A model generated the notes under the pieces. It was given only the letters and a program-made list of their open reading frames with translations, did not search any database and had not been told where the DNA came from. The translations under genes were made by a program, and so were the position numbers. 64,000 bases of DNA from Philhelius pedissequus (lineage: Eukaryota; Arthropoda; Insecta; Diptera; Syrphidae), in NCBI GenBank assembly GCA_910595825.1, contig OU343160.1:54802982-54866981 (forward strand), in the 5' to 3' direction. Positions 36,182 to 47,519 of this stretch are shown here, in pieces (within the stretch, counting starts at the first letter, position 1; each line of letters opens with the position of its first letter).

Positions 36182-37029
36182 ATGGGTTATCCATTTTGCG
36201 GTTTCAAAAGTAAACGTAAATAAAACACATATAAAATATTTTTTTTTCATGATATCTCGTTTTAATTATAAAGTTTGGACGTTGACATTATATATGAAAT
36301 ACTACATCATTTAAATGACCACTACGCGAATTGATACAAGCATTAAGTCTTTTGAGGTAATTTTCGACCACTTTTTGAAACATACTGGGCGGTATCTCAG
36401 CCATAACTTGACGAATGTTGGTTTTCAAGTGCTCAAGAGTTAAAAGTTTAAAACGGTCTTTTTAAACACGGTCTTTCAAGTAGCCCCACAAAAAAAAGTC
36501 CAGCGGTGTCAAGTCGCATGATCTTGGTGGCCAGTTTCTTGCAATAAAGCCATAAGCTCGAGTTGTGTGGCATGTATCACCGTCTTGTTGATCGTCGTCC
36601 ACCGCCTGTTGTTCAAGTACCCATTCGACATATCTAAGACATTGTCAATGGTCAGCTGGCTTCAGTTGTTGTGTGAGCTGGACTTAATATCGATATTTTC
36701 AGAGGTACGAGCGAAACCATGATGCGCAGGCCTTACAATATCTGTAACCAATCCAGTCTCTTCAAATTTTTTTACAATTTTGCCAATTACTTGCGTAGTT
36801 GGACGATTATGTAAACCATAATCTCCTCTTAAAGAACGATATGTGGCTGTGGCAGAATAACCTTTTTTGTAGTAGGTTTTAACAATTTTTATGCGTTGTG
36901 CAATAGTTAAGCGATCCATTTTCGTAAATGTCAGACTGTCAACTAAAAAGAAAATTGGTTTAACAACTTAGTTTGACAGATGTCGAATTCCAGCCCTATA
37001 CTTTTGAGACCGTAAAATGGATAACCCTT
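36182..37029 (-). mobile_element. DD41D mariner, internally deleted, 848 bp
   Basis: The TIRs GGGTTATCCATTTTGCGG (left) and its two-mismatch inverse (right) are flanked by TA at 36,180-36,181 and 37,030-37,031. Compared with the 1.30-kb copy at 51,520, it has lost three internal segments. One lies between the N-terminal domain and the central region, one covers the first catalytic Asp, and one is a short gap before the WPPRS block. Confidence 0.88.
36330..36919 (-). pseudogene. DD41D mariner transposase, multiply deleted
   Basis: The start ATG at 36,919 is intact and gives the N-terminal helix-turn-helix domain MDRLTIAQRIKIVKTYYKK. YRSLRGDYGLHNRPTTQVIG and KIVKKFEETGLVTDIVRP follow. This is the DNA-binding part that would grip the TIRs. 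After ENIDIK the sequence jumps to a degenerate central piece, then QQAVDDD-type sequence, the second-Asp block, and WPPRSCDLTPLDFFLWG with the third Asp near 36,500. The region with the first Asp is gone. Because it keeps the N-terminal domain, a truncated DNA-binding peptide is conceivable, but nothing shows it is made. Confidence 0.82.
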
Positions 37030-37099
37030 TATATTACTAGTGATTCAACAGTGTCTGACATTTTGAATATAACATTGCCCGCGATTACGCCGTACATGG

Positions 37100-37415
37100 T
37101 CTATTATGAAGGTCTAATTTTGAATTACTACTGCCAGCGCTATAGTGTTTTCGAGATAGTTAAGATGGTACAAAAAGTTGTATGACAAGTACCCTTATTT
37201 TTGGGGCTAAAAAGATCGATTCAAAAATCTATTTGAGACAATGGCCTAAGACATATAAATACCAAGGTTGAAGAAAATCGCTTCAATCGTTTAGGCTGTA
37301 GAGACATACAGACAAACAGATTGACAGACTTACTTTTTTGGTCTTCTCCATCATCGTAACGTTAAGTTTGCAAAATGCAAAACTTGTCCTATGGTACCTT
37401 TATCGCAAGTAAAAA
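37100..37415 (-). repeat. Dispersed repeat R with palindromic end 37383-37409
   Basis: The copy contains GTGTTTTCGAGATAGTTAAG and TTTAGGCTGTAGAGACATAC, then GACTTACTTTTTTGGTCTTC. It ends in a degenerate CTTG...CGCAAG palindrome followed by TAAAAATC. Confidence 0.6.
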
Positions 37416-38870
37416 TCGAATAAAGCTTTTTACTTCACTCTGGAGTTATATTTTTTTTTTATTTTCAATCTGGGAACCCTAGTACACATGATATTGTAGA
37501 ATGAGCCCTTAATAACGCAATTATTATATTGTCTTTATAGCAAAATTTTACATACTATACAAAATTTTACCCAAAATTTCTAATTTCTTTTAAATCGCTA
37601 GATTATTAAAAGCTAAATTTTTCGAACAAAGAATTTTCTATTCTTGAATCTTTCCCATTAATTAGTTTTTTGTTTACAGAAAATGGCATTGTTTTTCTTA
37701 AGAGACTATCTTGCCTTAACTACTTGCCATAAAACTAAAATCTGTTTATAATAGCTGACAAGCATAGTTTATGACTTAATTAAAAAATATCCATACTCAA
37801 GATAAACACCATCATTTTTTGTATTCCTGTTCTTAAAGACTTTATATACCCGAAGAAAAGTAAAAATAAAAAAATAGGCAATTCGAACTGCTTCAGAATT
37901 ACTCCACAACCTAAATTTGGACCAGACTAAGGTAATAAAAACAAATTAAGAACAAAAAAAAAAAAACATCTTCGTTCTAAATGAGTAACTTAAAACTACA
38001 AACCACAAAAAGTTCAGAAGTGGGTCAGTGGACATAAGAATTCAGCAATCTGGTATTTCTTTAGTTAACTTAATGTTGTCGTCTTTCACTTTCCCATTCT
38101 CATATACGAATAAATATTTTTTTTTTTTTTTTTTTGAAAAAAAAGAGAAGAAATTTAAATGGTATATTCATAGCTTTGAGTGATATTAAAGAAAAAATAT
38201 GAGTATGAAAGCCCTTAGAGAATGTTGAATAGCATAAATTACTTTTGGTTTTGATTATTTTTTTTTGTTGTTCATTTGTAACTCAAAGATATTTCTTTCT
38301 TTGGTCAAATGCTTGACAAAGCAGAACCAATTTGTACCAGTGAATGAGATCAAAGAAATAACACCGCACCTGAAAGTTGTTCTATTTCCTATAGATTTAC
38401 ATAATAAACAATACCTGTATAGTGATTCGAGTTATTCTTTTGTATATTTGTTGTTTGTTTTGTTCCATTTTGTGTTTTTGTTACGAAAGAGATCAATCGT
38501 GACTTTGATAGAAAATAAAAATTAAACAAAAAAATATAATCATGAAACAATAGATATAATGGGTATCAAAACAAAATAACAGTGCAAGACTTCTAACCTC
38601 TAAGAAATTGGATTTAATATGGTTTACGATTGAAGACAAAAAGTTAGACAGGCAAGCTTTATACGGGTTAGAATAAAATATGAAAAGCCTATTAGAAACT
38701 CTTAATTTTTGAAACACCAAGAACCACATGAAATCTCCCATATTGGCTTGATTTGGATCTGAAATGAAAAAAAATCAGTTCAATAATTAAGGGAAAGGGA
38801 ACCTTTAATAAAAATCATATTCCTAAAGTGAGAAAACAACGGTACCTCGCATACAAATGATAAAAAAATA
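37416..38870. other. No gene recognised
   Basis: A+T-rich, with a T16-17 run near 38,118. No domain or repeat boundary was recognised. Confidence 0.4.
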
Positions 38871-38879
38871 TTAAAAAAC

Positions 38880-38990
38880 AAAATGCACGACTGCATCGCA
38901 CGAACGTGCTCTTATGTTCGATCACATCGTATGCAAAAGATTTCTATTAACAATCTAAATATATTTTTGAGGCCGTTTTTAACTTAATTT
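38880..38990 (+). repeat. Dispersed repeat L, 5' block
   Basis: It begins AAATGCACGACTGCATCGCA and continues ATCACATCGTATGCAAAAG. It lies immediately before the mariner-like copy at 39,026. Confidence 0.5.
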
Positions 38991-39025
38991 TTTGTATATA
39001 TATATATACGTATAATTGGTATATA

Positions 39026-39575
39026 ACGGGTCCGCCATCTAACGATTTTTTTTCAACTATGGCTTATTTCGTGAAAGGTAACACTTAGCTCATTTCTGAT
39101 TTGACAGATAATTAGTTTTACCCTTCCGCTGAACGAATATGGTTGTGTATACGCTTGAACAACGTTCGCTAATTGGGCCTGTGATCGACTTAGAGAAGAT
39201 GCCGATTTTGCCAAAAAAATCATCTTTTCAGATGAACTCATTTTGATCTTGTCGGGTAACAAGCAAAATTGTCGCATTTGGGGCACAGAAAACCCGCACG
39301 CATACATTGAAAAGCCAATACACCCAAAACGAGTCACTGTTTGGTGCGGATTTTGGTCCAGAGGCATAATTCGAAAATGAGCAAGGAGTGGCCGTTACAG
39401 TCAATGGCGATCGTTATCGGATCATGTTGAACGAATTTTTGTTCACAAAAATTGAAAAGGAGGATATTGGCAATATTTGGTTTCAACAGGACGGCGCTAC
39501 GTCCCACACAGCCGAAGCTACACTCGATGTTTGGCGCACATTTTCAAAAAAAAAAAAGTTATTTGGCCGACCCTG
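39026..39575 (+). mobile_element. Deleted mariner-like element, copy 1 of 3 of one defective lineage (550 bp)
   Basis: The left end is ACGGGTCCGCCATCTAACG after TA (39,024-39,025). The right end is the inverse of CAGGGTC(C/G)GCCAAATAAC before TA (39,576-39,577). The interior retains only the central transposase region: a damaged first-Asp block near 39,230, VTVNGDRYRIMLNEFLF, and WFQQDGATSHTAEATLDV with the second Asp. The N-terminal DNA-binding domain and the third-Asp region are absent. The breakpoints coincide with those at 42,624 and 45,840. Confidence 0.85.
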
Positions 39576-39619
39576 TATAAATACTTAAGCTAAGTTCAGC
39601 TAAAAAAGAAGTACGCCAT

Positions 39620-40295
39620 TTTATTTATTGTATAAATTTGTCGAGCAGTTTTTGAGAAAAAAAGTTTTTTTTTTAACTTTTTGACAACATTTTTCAAAAA
39701 AAATCAAAAATTCCAATTCATGGGTATTCAGCAAAAACATTTAAATATAATTTTTGAAAAAAAAATAATGAGCAGTTTTCAAAATATAAGTTTTTAATTT
39801 TTTTAAATGCTTGCTTTTAAATATTCAAAAAAAAAAATAATTAAAAATATTGGTACGTAATATAAATTGGGCAACCTTAACTTACATATGTGTGAAATTT
39901 CGAAAGAATCGGTTAAACCCTTTGTGAGATAGTCGAAAGCCAAAAAAACAGTCCTATAGAAAGTACCGTTTTTAGACATTTTTTAAAATTTTTTTTCAAC
40001 TATATGATCGGTCGTACCTAAAAAGCTGCACTGATTTTTTAAAATTAAAATCGTTATAGCCGTTTGCGAGAAAAATAGGTACCGTTATTTTTTGAGCTTA
40101 AAAAAAATTTCTCCTCTGTACAATACATACAGACAGACAAAATTTTTAGAAATGAATTAAAAAAAAAAAAAAAATTTTTAGACCATCTTTTTTCGTCTTC
40201 GCTATCATCGTAATGTCATGTTTGATTGTTATCTCAAAACTTTTTTTTTTGACGAATGCATAACTTGCCTTATAGTACCTATAATCGCAAGTAAA
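39620..40295 (-). repeat. Dispersed repeat R ending in palindrome 40264-40291
   Basis: This is the close relative of 4,290-4,905, sharing CGAAAGAATCGGTTAA, ATCGGTCGTACCTAAAAAG and the terminal CTTGCCTTATAGTACCTATA block. It has lost part of the GTCTGTCTGT region. Confidence 0.65.
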
Positions 40296-40299
40296 AATT

Positions 40300-41040
40300 A
40301 TATTATTGAATTAACAATGCATATTTTTAAATCAAGTTTAACGATGCCAAAGATCTTGCTATTCTAATTGAACATTAAACATTTTTTTTTGAAATCCTGT
40401 ATGGACTTTCTGAGTTGTCTACAATTTTATATCGTATAGAAAAATGAAACTTGTAAATTTGACAAAATACTTGCTATATTTTTGACTGTCAGAAGACAGT
40501 TAACTTTTCCCACGGGGACTATAAACTAGATTACTCAATAAAAAAAAAAGAACTCTAACCAATGTCTTAAAAAAGCTTATCGTGCAAACAATTTGTAAGT
40601 ATCTCTCTGGAAGCAGATAACATTATATTTGCTTTTATGTAAAACGATTTTTTTTAAAAAGATTTATACATACTTTCAGAGCAACCGTTAGGGAGTCTTA
40701 AAGCAAGAAACAGGAAGAAGAAAATATTTTCAGGGATTTATCCGTTACTCCAAACGAAGAAATACTGGAATTTTATAATTAGATACACAGATACCCATTC
40801 TCTACGCGTATACATACAAATCCATTGCTCCCCCAATTCTGACCTTTTGTCAGAAGCCTTGGCTTTGAAGTCCATACATTCCCTCCTGTTTACCACTTAT
40901 GGTAATTTTAAATAAATATACAAATTTTATGGAGAAGCCTTGGCTTCCACAATTTGTGTACTAGCTTGCTTAACAGAATGTAAGCTGTAAAAATTAAAAT
41001 CTAAATGCAAAATAAAAAAAAATAGCAATAAACTAAATCT
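40300..41040. other. No gene recognised
   Basis: No domain, transposon end or RNA gene is visible. Confidence 0.4.
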
Positions 41041-41049
41041 TGTCACACT

Positions 41050-41293
41050 TCAATGGGTACTTAAATTGCACCGAATATGATCACAGTTTTAGGACGTGTG
41101 GGTTCGATCCCCACGCTAGGCGAATTCTTTTCTATACCTCCAATTTTAATTGGACGCCGGCCGTGGGTTAAAATGAGACAGTCCGTACCTGGTTCTTAAA
41201 CCCACTGTACCAAAAACTAGTGCCGTGCAATTCTGGTTGCATTTAAAAGACCTTATGTCTTACAGGCATATAGTTAAATTAAAAAAAAAAAAA
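41050..41293 (+). mobile_element. tRNA-derived SINE-like element with A13 tail
   Basis: A perfect polymerase III box B, GGTTCGATCC (41,101-41,110), sits in a T-arm-like GTGGG-TTCGATC-CCCAC hairpin. A 170-bp body follows, ending in ATAGTTAAATT and 13 A residues (41,281-41,293). Box A and the 5' acceptor strand are not recognisable, so the copy is 5'-truncated or decayed. It could also be an isolated tRNA pseudogene, but the A tail favours a SINE. No flanking target repeat was found. Confidence 0.5.
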
Positions 41294-41299
41294 TCCTAA

Positions 41300-42190
41300 A
41301 AACTACGCTGCCTATGTATTTATTTAAGGTTTCTAAAATTGATTATTTACATTAAATAATTATAACAAATTATGTGTGTACATCACACTACTCAATGTAT
41401 GTAGTTTTTATTAAATTTATTTTGAAAAACTAATAAGAATTCTCTCTTGAAATAGTGAACAATCTCGAAATACTGAACATGACTAGTTTTTATTACTTCA
41501 CTATATCAAGCGCCTACTGTATATTTATTTGCAATATTTCTTTGAACAACATCTTAGTGAAGCTACCTGCATCTCACTTCTCTATCCTCAGTGAAGTGTA
41601 TATAATTATATTAATTTATTATTACATGGAGGTTTTTCTTGTAGTTTTTCCTTCTAAACAATATTTAATTTGTGATATTATTTAAATATATATTATTAGT
41701 TATCGGTTGTAAGGTAGAGTTATACCATATCTCTGGAAATTGTACTAATAGACATGCTTGAGATTGCCTCTGTATGTATTAAATTTTGACTTTACTTTAA
41801 TTGTTTTGTTAATCTAAGTAAAATTTTGTAGTTATTTATTGACAAAATTGACTTTCTTTTAGATTTTGACATGATTAAAACAAACTGAGAGATAGGAATT
41901 AAATTGTAGGACGATTTTAGTGCATTTTTTAAAAATAACATGATTGATTGTAATTAGTGACGGAAACTCAATTTTTTTTCTCAGTTATTAAACCTTTTAT
42001 TTTTTGTTATTTTTGTAGAAAATTACATATTGTTTATTTAATTTTGAGATGTAAAATCGAATTTATAATAAAATATTAATGTTTCTGTTTAAAATGTTTT
42101 TTTTTTTTGCAAATTAAAACAAAAACATATTGGTCAAGAGTGATGCATATTGCAGTGGAGCCACCTGAAACCCCCCAAAAAAAAATCGCC
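41300..42190. other. No gene recognised
   Basis: Very A+T-rich. The longest frame (41,455-41,685) has no recognisable domain. Confidence 0.4.
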
Positions 42191-42194
42191 ATCG

Positions 42195-42300
42195 GACGAA
42201 ATCCCCAAAAAATTATATCCAACAAGACGAAATCCCCATGGCGAAAGAAACCCTATGGACAAAATCCCAAATATATTTTCATTGTTGCCAAAATCTCAAA
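42195..42300 (+). repeat. Imperfect tandem repeat, about 31-bp period
   Basis: The core GACGAAATCCCCA at 42,195 recurs at 42,226. It appears as GACAAAATCCCAA at 42,258 and GCCAAAATCTCAA near 42,287. Two overlapping frames are open through it, which explains the 73- and 81-codon ORFs there. Confidence 0.6.
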
Positions 42301-42623
42301 TAATCCCCAATATATTTCTTTGGCTTAGGTCGATTCAGTTAATAATTAGTTATTATTTGATATATATTAATTCAGTTAGTAAAGATTTTTTTTAAGTGGA
42401 TATCATACACCCGTCTTTATCGTCTATTCCCTGATTAATGTCAAAAAAGTGTTGTTGTTTTTCTAGAATTGACAGTTTTTTTTTTATATTTTGCTTTATT
42501 TTATGATAAACTGTTTTTTTTTTATTTCGAAATAAGGTTTTTTGTTGGTTTAATAAAAGCAAAGCGCATTAGAAAGCACTGTTTTTATTTTATCAAAAAA
42601 GAAGGATGAAGACAATTATTATA

Positions 42624-43181
42624 CAGGGTCCGCCAAATAACTTTTTTTTTTTTTGAAAATGGGCGCAAAACATCGAGTGTAGCTTCGGCTGTGTGGCACG
42701 TAGCGCCGTCCTGTTGAAACCAAATATTGCCAATATCCTCCTCTTCAATTTTTGTGAACAAAAATTCGTTCAACATGGCCCGATAACGATCGCCATTGAC
42801 TGTAACGGCCACTCCTTGCTCATTTTCGAATTATGCTTCTGGACCAAAATCTGCACCAAACAGTGACTCGTTTTGGGTGTATCGGCTTTTCAATTTATGC
42901 GTGCTGGTTTTCTGTGCCCCAAATGCGACAATTTTGCTTGTTACATACCCGCCAAGATTAAAATGAGCTTCATCTGAAAAGATGATTTTTTTTTGGAAAA
43001 ATCGGCATCTTCTCTAAGTCGATCGCAGGCCCAATTAGCGAGCGTTATTCAAGCATATACGCAACCATATTCGTTCAGCGGAAGGATAAAACTAATTATC
43101 TGTCAAATCAGACATGAGCTACATGTTATCATTCACGAAATAAGCACTAGTTGAAAAAAAAACGTTAGATGGCGGACCCGT
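42624..43181 (-). mobile_element. Deleted mariner-like element, copy 2 of 3 (558 bp)
   Basis: Ends CAGGGTCCGCCAAATAAC and the inverse of ACGGGTCCGCCATCTAACG are flanked by TA at 42,622-42,623 and 43,182-43,183. The minus strand encodes a central transposase piece only. First is FSDEAHFNLGGYV (one frame off). After a 16-base loss comes VTVNGDRYRAMLNEFLFTK, then IWFQQDGATCHTAEATLDV. It keeps two catalytic Asp codons and lacks the third and the DNA-binding domain. Confidence 0.87.
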
Positions 43182-43189
43182 TATAATTA

Positions 43190-45285
43190 TTACATATAAG
43201 TAATAAATGTTTTTAATCTTGACTCCAAAAAAGCAGCCCAAATAGTGAATCACCCACCCCCACCCCCTCTGTAAAAAGCCTGCCTACGCCCTTGCATATG
43301 ACACATTTGGGTTTTCATTTTTTTTTTAAATCCGTTTCAAAGACTGGATAATTGAAGCTGGAATACACATTCAGGGAATCATATTAATTCCATATTTCCC
43401 TACAGCTATGTTCAATATTTTTGAATCCTGAAAAAATCCTTAGAAGTGTCCCAATCAAGCCCTATAGATATTATCTGAACTTCCACAAAAAGAGACGTAT
43501 TAACCCATGCCCTTATGAAGTTAATGAGTTTGCAATTCAAAAGAATTCAAATACAAATCTCAACAAAATTATAAACATCCTTTCATACCATTGCCCCATC
43601 AGCTATGCTAACCCCTTTGCCGCTTTTTATTGACCAACAAAAAAGAGGTACAAAGCATGAATTTTGATAACGATGATGTCTTAGGTAAAACACATCTTCT
43701 GACAACCATATACGGCTTCAGCTTCATACGAGTATGTATATGGTATTTTTAATATAAATTCCATTCAAAGGCAATATAAAAATTGAAGGTGCTTGTATTA
43801 ACTGAAAAGGAGTATGCAAGCTCTCATATTTTCTGTTGGTTCTTGTTGTTGTTGGAGGCTCCTTTCGTCTCCATATTATATTAAATATAAATATGTTCTC
43901 AGTTTTCGCAGTTCCATAATATTTCTGTTCTGCCCAGAAGCTGTTGGATGTATTTTTAAGAGTTAATGAAAGCTTCTTCAGCTTTTTTTTCTTCTTTTTC
44001 AAAACACAACCCTTTTTAGAAATAAATGTACGTACACACGAGTATTTTAAGAGAGAGGGTGGTTGGCTAAGGGTATAGATATGCAATAGTGGTATTTTTT
44101 TTGACGAGGGATTTTTTTTATGAAGTGCCAACGTTTCAGGAATAAATGAATGAAATTTTTCGGTAGAAGCTGGGTCTAATAATTTTTTGTTCTGCGTACA
44201 CTCTCTAGTTTTTGGGGGTGTAATGAATTAACATGAGAAATTTTATTTTTCGTTTGGATATTACATTTGGGAGTCTTGATGCCAAGTATGAATACATGAA
44301 TAACTTAGTGTGCTATTCAACATTTTGAAGTTTTTTTTTTTATTCTTTGGACTCAGTGAAAAAAAAATATTTACGAAGAAATATCTTTCGTAATATATTT
44401 TTCTTTTTTAGCAAAGTGTACTTGGTTATATTTCGAGAAGAGTATTTTGCTGCACAAAATTTATTTGAAAGAATAACATTAAACTATGGAAACAGATGAG
44501 TAACTATATGATGTTGCAAGGCAATCAGATTGCTTAGTTAGTAGATTATGTAGATACTCGTATTGTAAGGTCTCCTTGAATAGCTAACCACTCATACAGT
44601 TCACACATCAGATAGTTTTTTGCAAAAAAAAATCTGTGGCTTGTTCGGTAGTAATCCAAATGAGTTTATCACTGCTTTGAATTCGAGGGGAGGATACTCA
44701 ATTTGGAAATTAGGTTGAACTTATAACGGAATGAAAGTTCCATCAATATAATAATGAAATAATTTAAATCCATTGATGCAAATGAAGCATAAATATTTAA
44801 GTTCAAACGGCACTTAGTGTAACTGCATTGAAATTAAATATTTATGAGTCTCCAGCCTTATACTGTAACTACGTTGGAGTAGTTGCATTACGTGTATAGA
44901 AAATAAGGCCATATTATTTACTTAATGTCAAAATACTTTTCAAAGTCTATGTCTATTATTACTTCATTTCATATGCCATGTCAATGGATTCTCTGTGCTG
45001 GAGCGTATAGACCAACTTGTAGTCGTTTAGCTTGAGTTGATCGGTTACAGAAACGTTACACGACATTACATCTTTTTTACGTATCAGCGACTTTTTACAT
45101 AATCGCTTGCATTGTACCTCAATGTCATGTCTTGGCATCAATCCGCTGGAAAATGTCATTGCCAAAGATATTATGATGATATGTTACAGTATGTCGTTCG
45201 ATTTTTGAGCTACTCTTTGATTAAAAAAAATAAATGAAGAATTCAATGTTACTATCATAAATAATCTTCTAAAAACGAAACAAAA
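43190..45285. other. No gene recognised
   Basis: The 135-codon minus-strand frame at 43,724-44,131 is lysine- and asparagine-rich with no domain and lies in low-complexity DNA, so it is not called a gene. No repeat boundary was recognised. Confidence 0.4.
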
Positions 45286-45287
45286 TA

Positions 45288-45480
45288 AAATGCACGACTG
45301 GATCGCACGAACTTGCTCTTGTAGCTAACAACTTTAATGTAGCTAACCATTGAGGTTTAGTTAGTAAGTTGTAGTTATAATATGCTTAAAGCCCATGTAG
45401 GTAAGATTAACTTGATTCTCAGTATAATGAATTGTCGAATGGATGATTTAAGGTAAAGTTACATAGGCACCTACCTTCAA
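45288..45480 (+). repeat. Dispersed repeat L, best-preserved copy
   Basis: It runs from AAAATGCACGACTGGATCGC, then ACTTGCTCTTGTAGCTAACA, TTTAAAGCCCATGTAGG and AGTATAATGAATTGTCG to CACCTACC. It serves as the reference for the other L copies described here. Confidence 0.65.
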
Positions 45481-45839
45481 ATGTATATTTAAATCTAAGT
45501 TATGCATTTTAATTATATAAGTTAGGAGAGTAGAATGTATCTACATATACATACATATTGATGGAACCTAAGTATGTAAACATGTACATATTATAATGAA
45601 AATGGAGGATGTAGGTGGTTAGGTAGATATTTATATGCATATAACCTTATAATTTAGGTGCACTATGCATACATAAGATTTATGTGATTTTTAAAGAACC
45701 GTCATATATATATATATAAATGTATGAGGGCCTACATTGTATTTAGTATTTAGTGACGTACGCAAAAATTCCTAAAAAGGGAATAATAATAAGATAGAAA
45801 TGGATAATAAATAAATAGAAGTTAATAAATAAGAATATA

Positions 45840-46395
45840 TAGGGTCCGCCAAATAACTTTTTTTTTTTGAAAATGGGCGCAAAACATCGAGTGTAGCTTT
45901 GGCTGTGTGGCACGTAGCGCCGTCCTGTTGAAATCAAATATTGCCAATATCCTCCTCTTCAATTTTTGTGAACAAAAATTCGTTCAGCATGCCCCGATAA
46001 CGATCGCTATTAACTATAACGGCCACTCCTTGCTCATTTTCGAATTATGCTTCTGGACCAAAATCTGCACCAAACAGTGACTCGTTTTGGGTGTATCGGC
46101 TTTTCAATGTATGAGTGCGGGTTTTCTGTGCCCCAAATGCGACAATTTTGCTTGTTACATACCCGCCAAGATCAAAAGGAGCTTCATCTGAAAAGATGAT
46201 TTTTTTGGCAAAATCGGCATCTTCTCTAAGTCGATCACAGGCCCAATTAGCGAACGTTGTTCAAGCGTATACACAACCATATGCGTTTAGCGGAAGGATA
46301 AAACTAATTATCTGTCAAATCAGACATGAGCTAAGTGTTACCATTCACGAAATAAGCACTAGTTGAAAAAAAAAAACGTTAGATGGGGGACCCGT
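45840..46395 (-). mobile_element. Deleted mariner-like element, copy 3 of 3 (556 bp)
   Basis: It has the same ends and internal breakpoints as 42,624-43,181, with TA at 45,838-45,839 and 46,396-46,397. The minus strand retains FSDEA and the second-Asp block. It shares the characteristic loss that joins TGGTCCAGAAGCATAATTCG directly to AAAATGAGCAAGGAG. Additional base changes break the frame. Confidence 0.86.
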
Positions 46396-46399
46396 TATA

Positions 46400-47515
46400 A
46401 AAAAAAAATTTTAAATTGTTGGAGCGGTTTTTTAATAAATTAATTTTGTATGTATACAATTTTGAAAACATTTAAAAAAAAAATTGAAACGCCATTTCGA
46501 AGATATTATTAATATACATATAAAATTCAAATTTCAAAAAAATTCTGCCACTGGTTTTTGAAAAATCGATTAAAAAAAATTTAGTATTTATTTTTTAAAA
46601 ATAGAAAAACTTTTTTTTTTTTAATTTTCTTTTGCAGCTTTATTAACAATTTTAGGGAGCATTTGTATAAAAAAAAATTATTTAAATCGGTTCGTCCAAT
46701 ATTGAGAAAGTCGAAAATATGAAAAGTGGTGCTATCCCATAGTACCGTTAATAAGTACGGGAAAAAATATAGTTTTACACATGAAAGTAAACTGTACTAA
46801 TTTAAGAATACACACATTTTTGCATAAAAATTCTTGGAACCGTTTTCGAGAAATATACTTTTTTCTTAAAGGTTTTTTAACATTTGTATGGGAAGTACCG
46901 TTGTTTTTTTTATTTTAGTAAAATAGTTTTTTTTTCAACTATTCAAGATAATGTCAAGAAACCACCAAATACGAAGTTTTGAAAAAATCTACTTAGTCGT
47001 TTTCGAAATGTTGAGTTTTCAAAAAAAAAATGAATTTCCATTTTTTTTTTTGAAAAATGTTGGTATACAATAGTATTAAAGTAAATTTACCGTTTCCGGG
47101 AAAATTGAAAACCGAAAAAATTGTTCTACTAGAGGTACCAAAAATAATAATATTTTTCCAAAAAAAAATTGGCAAAAGGTACTCTTTCGCTTCGTTAATG
47201 AACTGATTTTTTTTATAAATATCGTTGGAGTCGTTTTTGAGAAAAATAAGATTTTTGTTTTTGGCCAAAAAAAATGTATGAGGGCTACTGTTATTTGTCG
47301 TCTTTAAAAAAAATGAAAAAAAATGTGTGGGCATATTACCGAAAAAACAATATGTACCAAGTTTGAAGCAAATCCACCGAACCGTTTAGGCTGCAGACTC
47401 GAGGACAGACAGGTGGAATTTGGGGGCCCACTTTTTTTGTGTTCTCTATGATCGTATTTTTTTTACAAATACATACATAAATTGCCTTATAGTACCTATA
47501 ATCCCAAGTAAAAAT
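46400..47515 (-). repeat. Dispersed repeat R, longest uninterrupted copy
   Basis: About 1.1 kb. Several module types recur, based on GGAACCGTTTTCGAGAAATA, TTTGTATGGGAAGTACCGTT and GTCGTTTTCGAAATG. These lead to AAACCGTTTAGGCTGC.. GAC, the GACAGACAGG region and the palindromic end (47,481-47,508). The modules look like internal tandem degeneration of one unit. No protein frame is conserved. It is a useful reference for collinearity of all R copies. Confidence 0.7.
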
Positions 47516-47519
47516 CAAT

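Noticed and set aside
38110..38140. Long poly(T) run as a retrotransposon tail
   Set aside because: No coding remnant or flanking duplication lies on either side, and similar runs are common throughout the window.
41050..41120. Possible functional tRNA around the box B at 41,101
   Set aside because: No box A, no matching 5' acceptor strand and no anticodon arm could be drawn, while an A tail lies downstream. A SINE remnant fits better.
43724..44131. 135-codon minus-strand frame, the longest outside transposons
   Set aside because: It is dominated by Lys, Asn, Ser and Thr with poly-Lys from a poly(T) tract. It has no domain, no signal peptide and no similarity I recognise, so it is treated as a chance frame.
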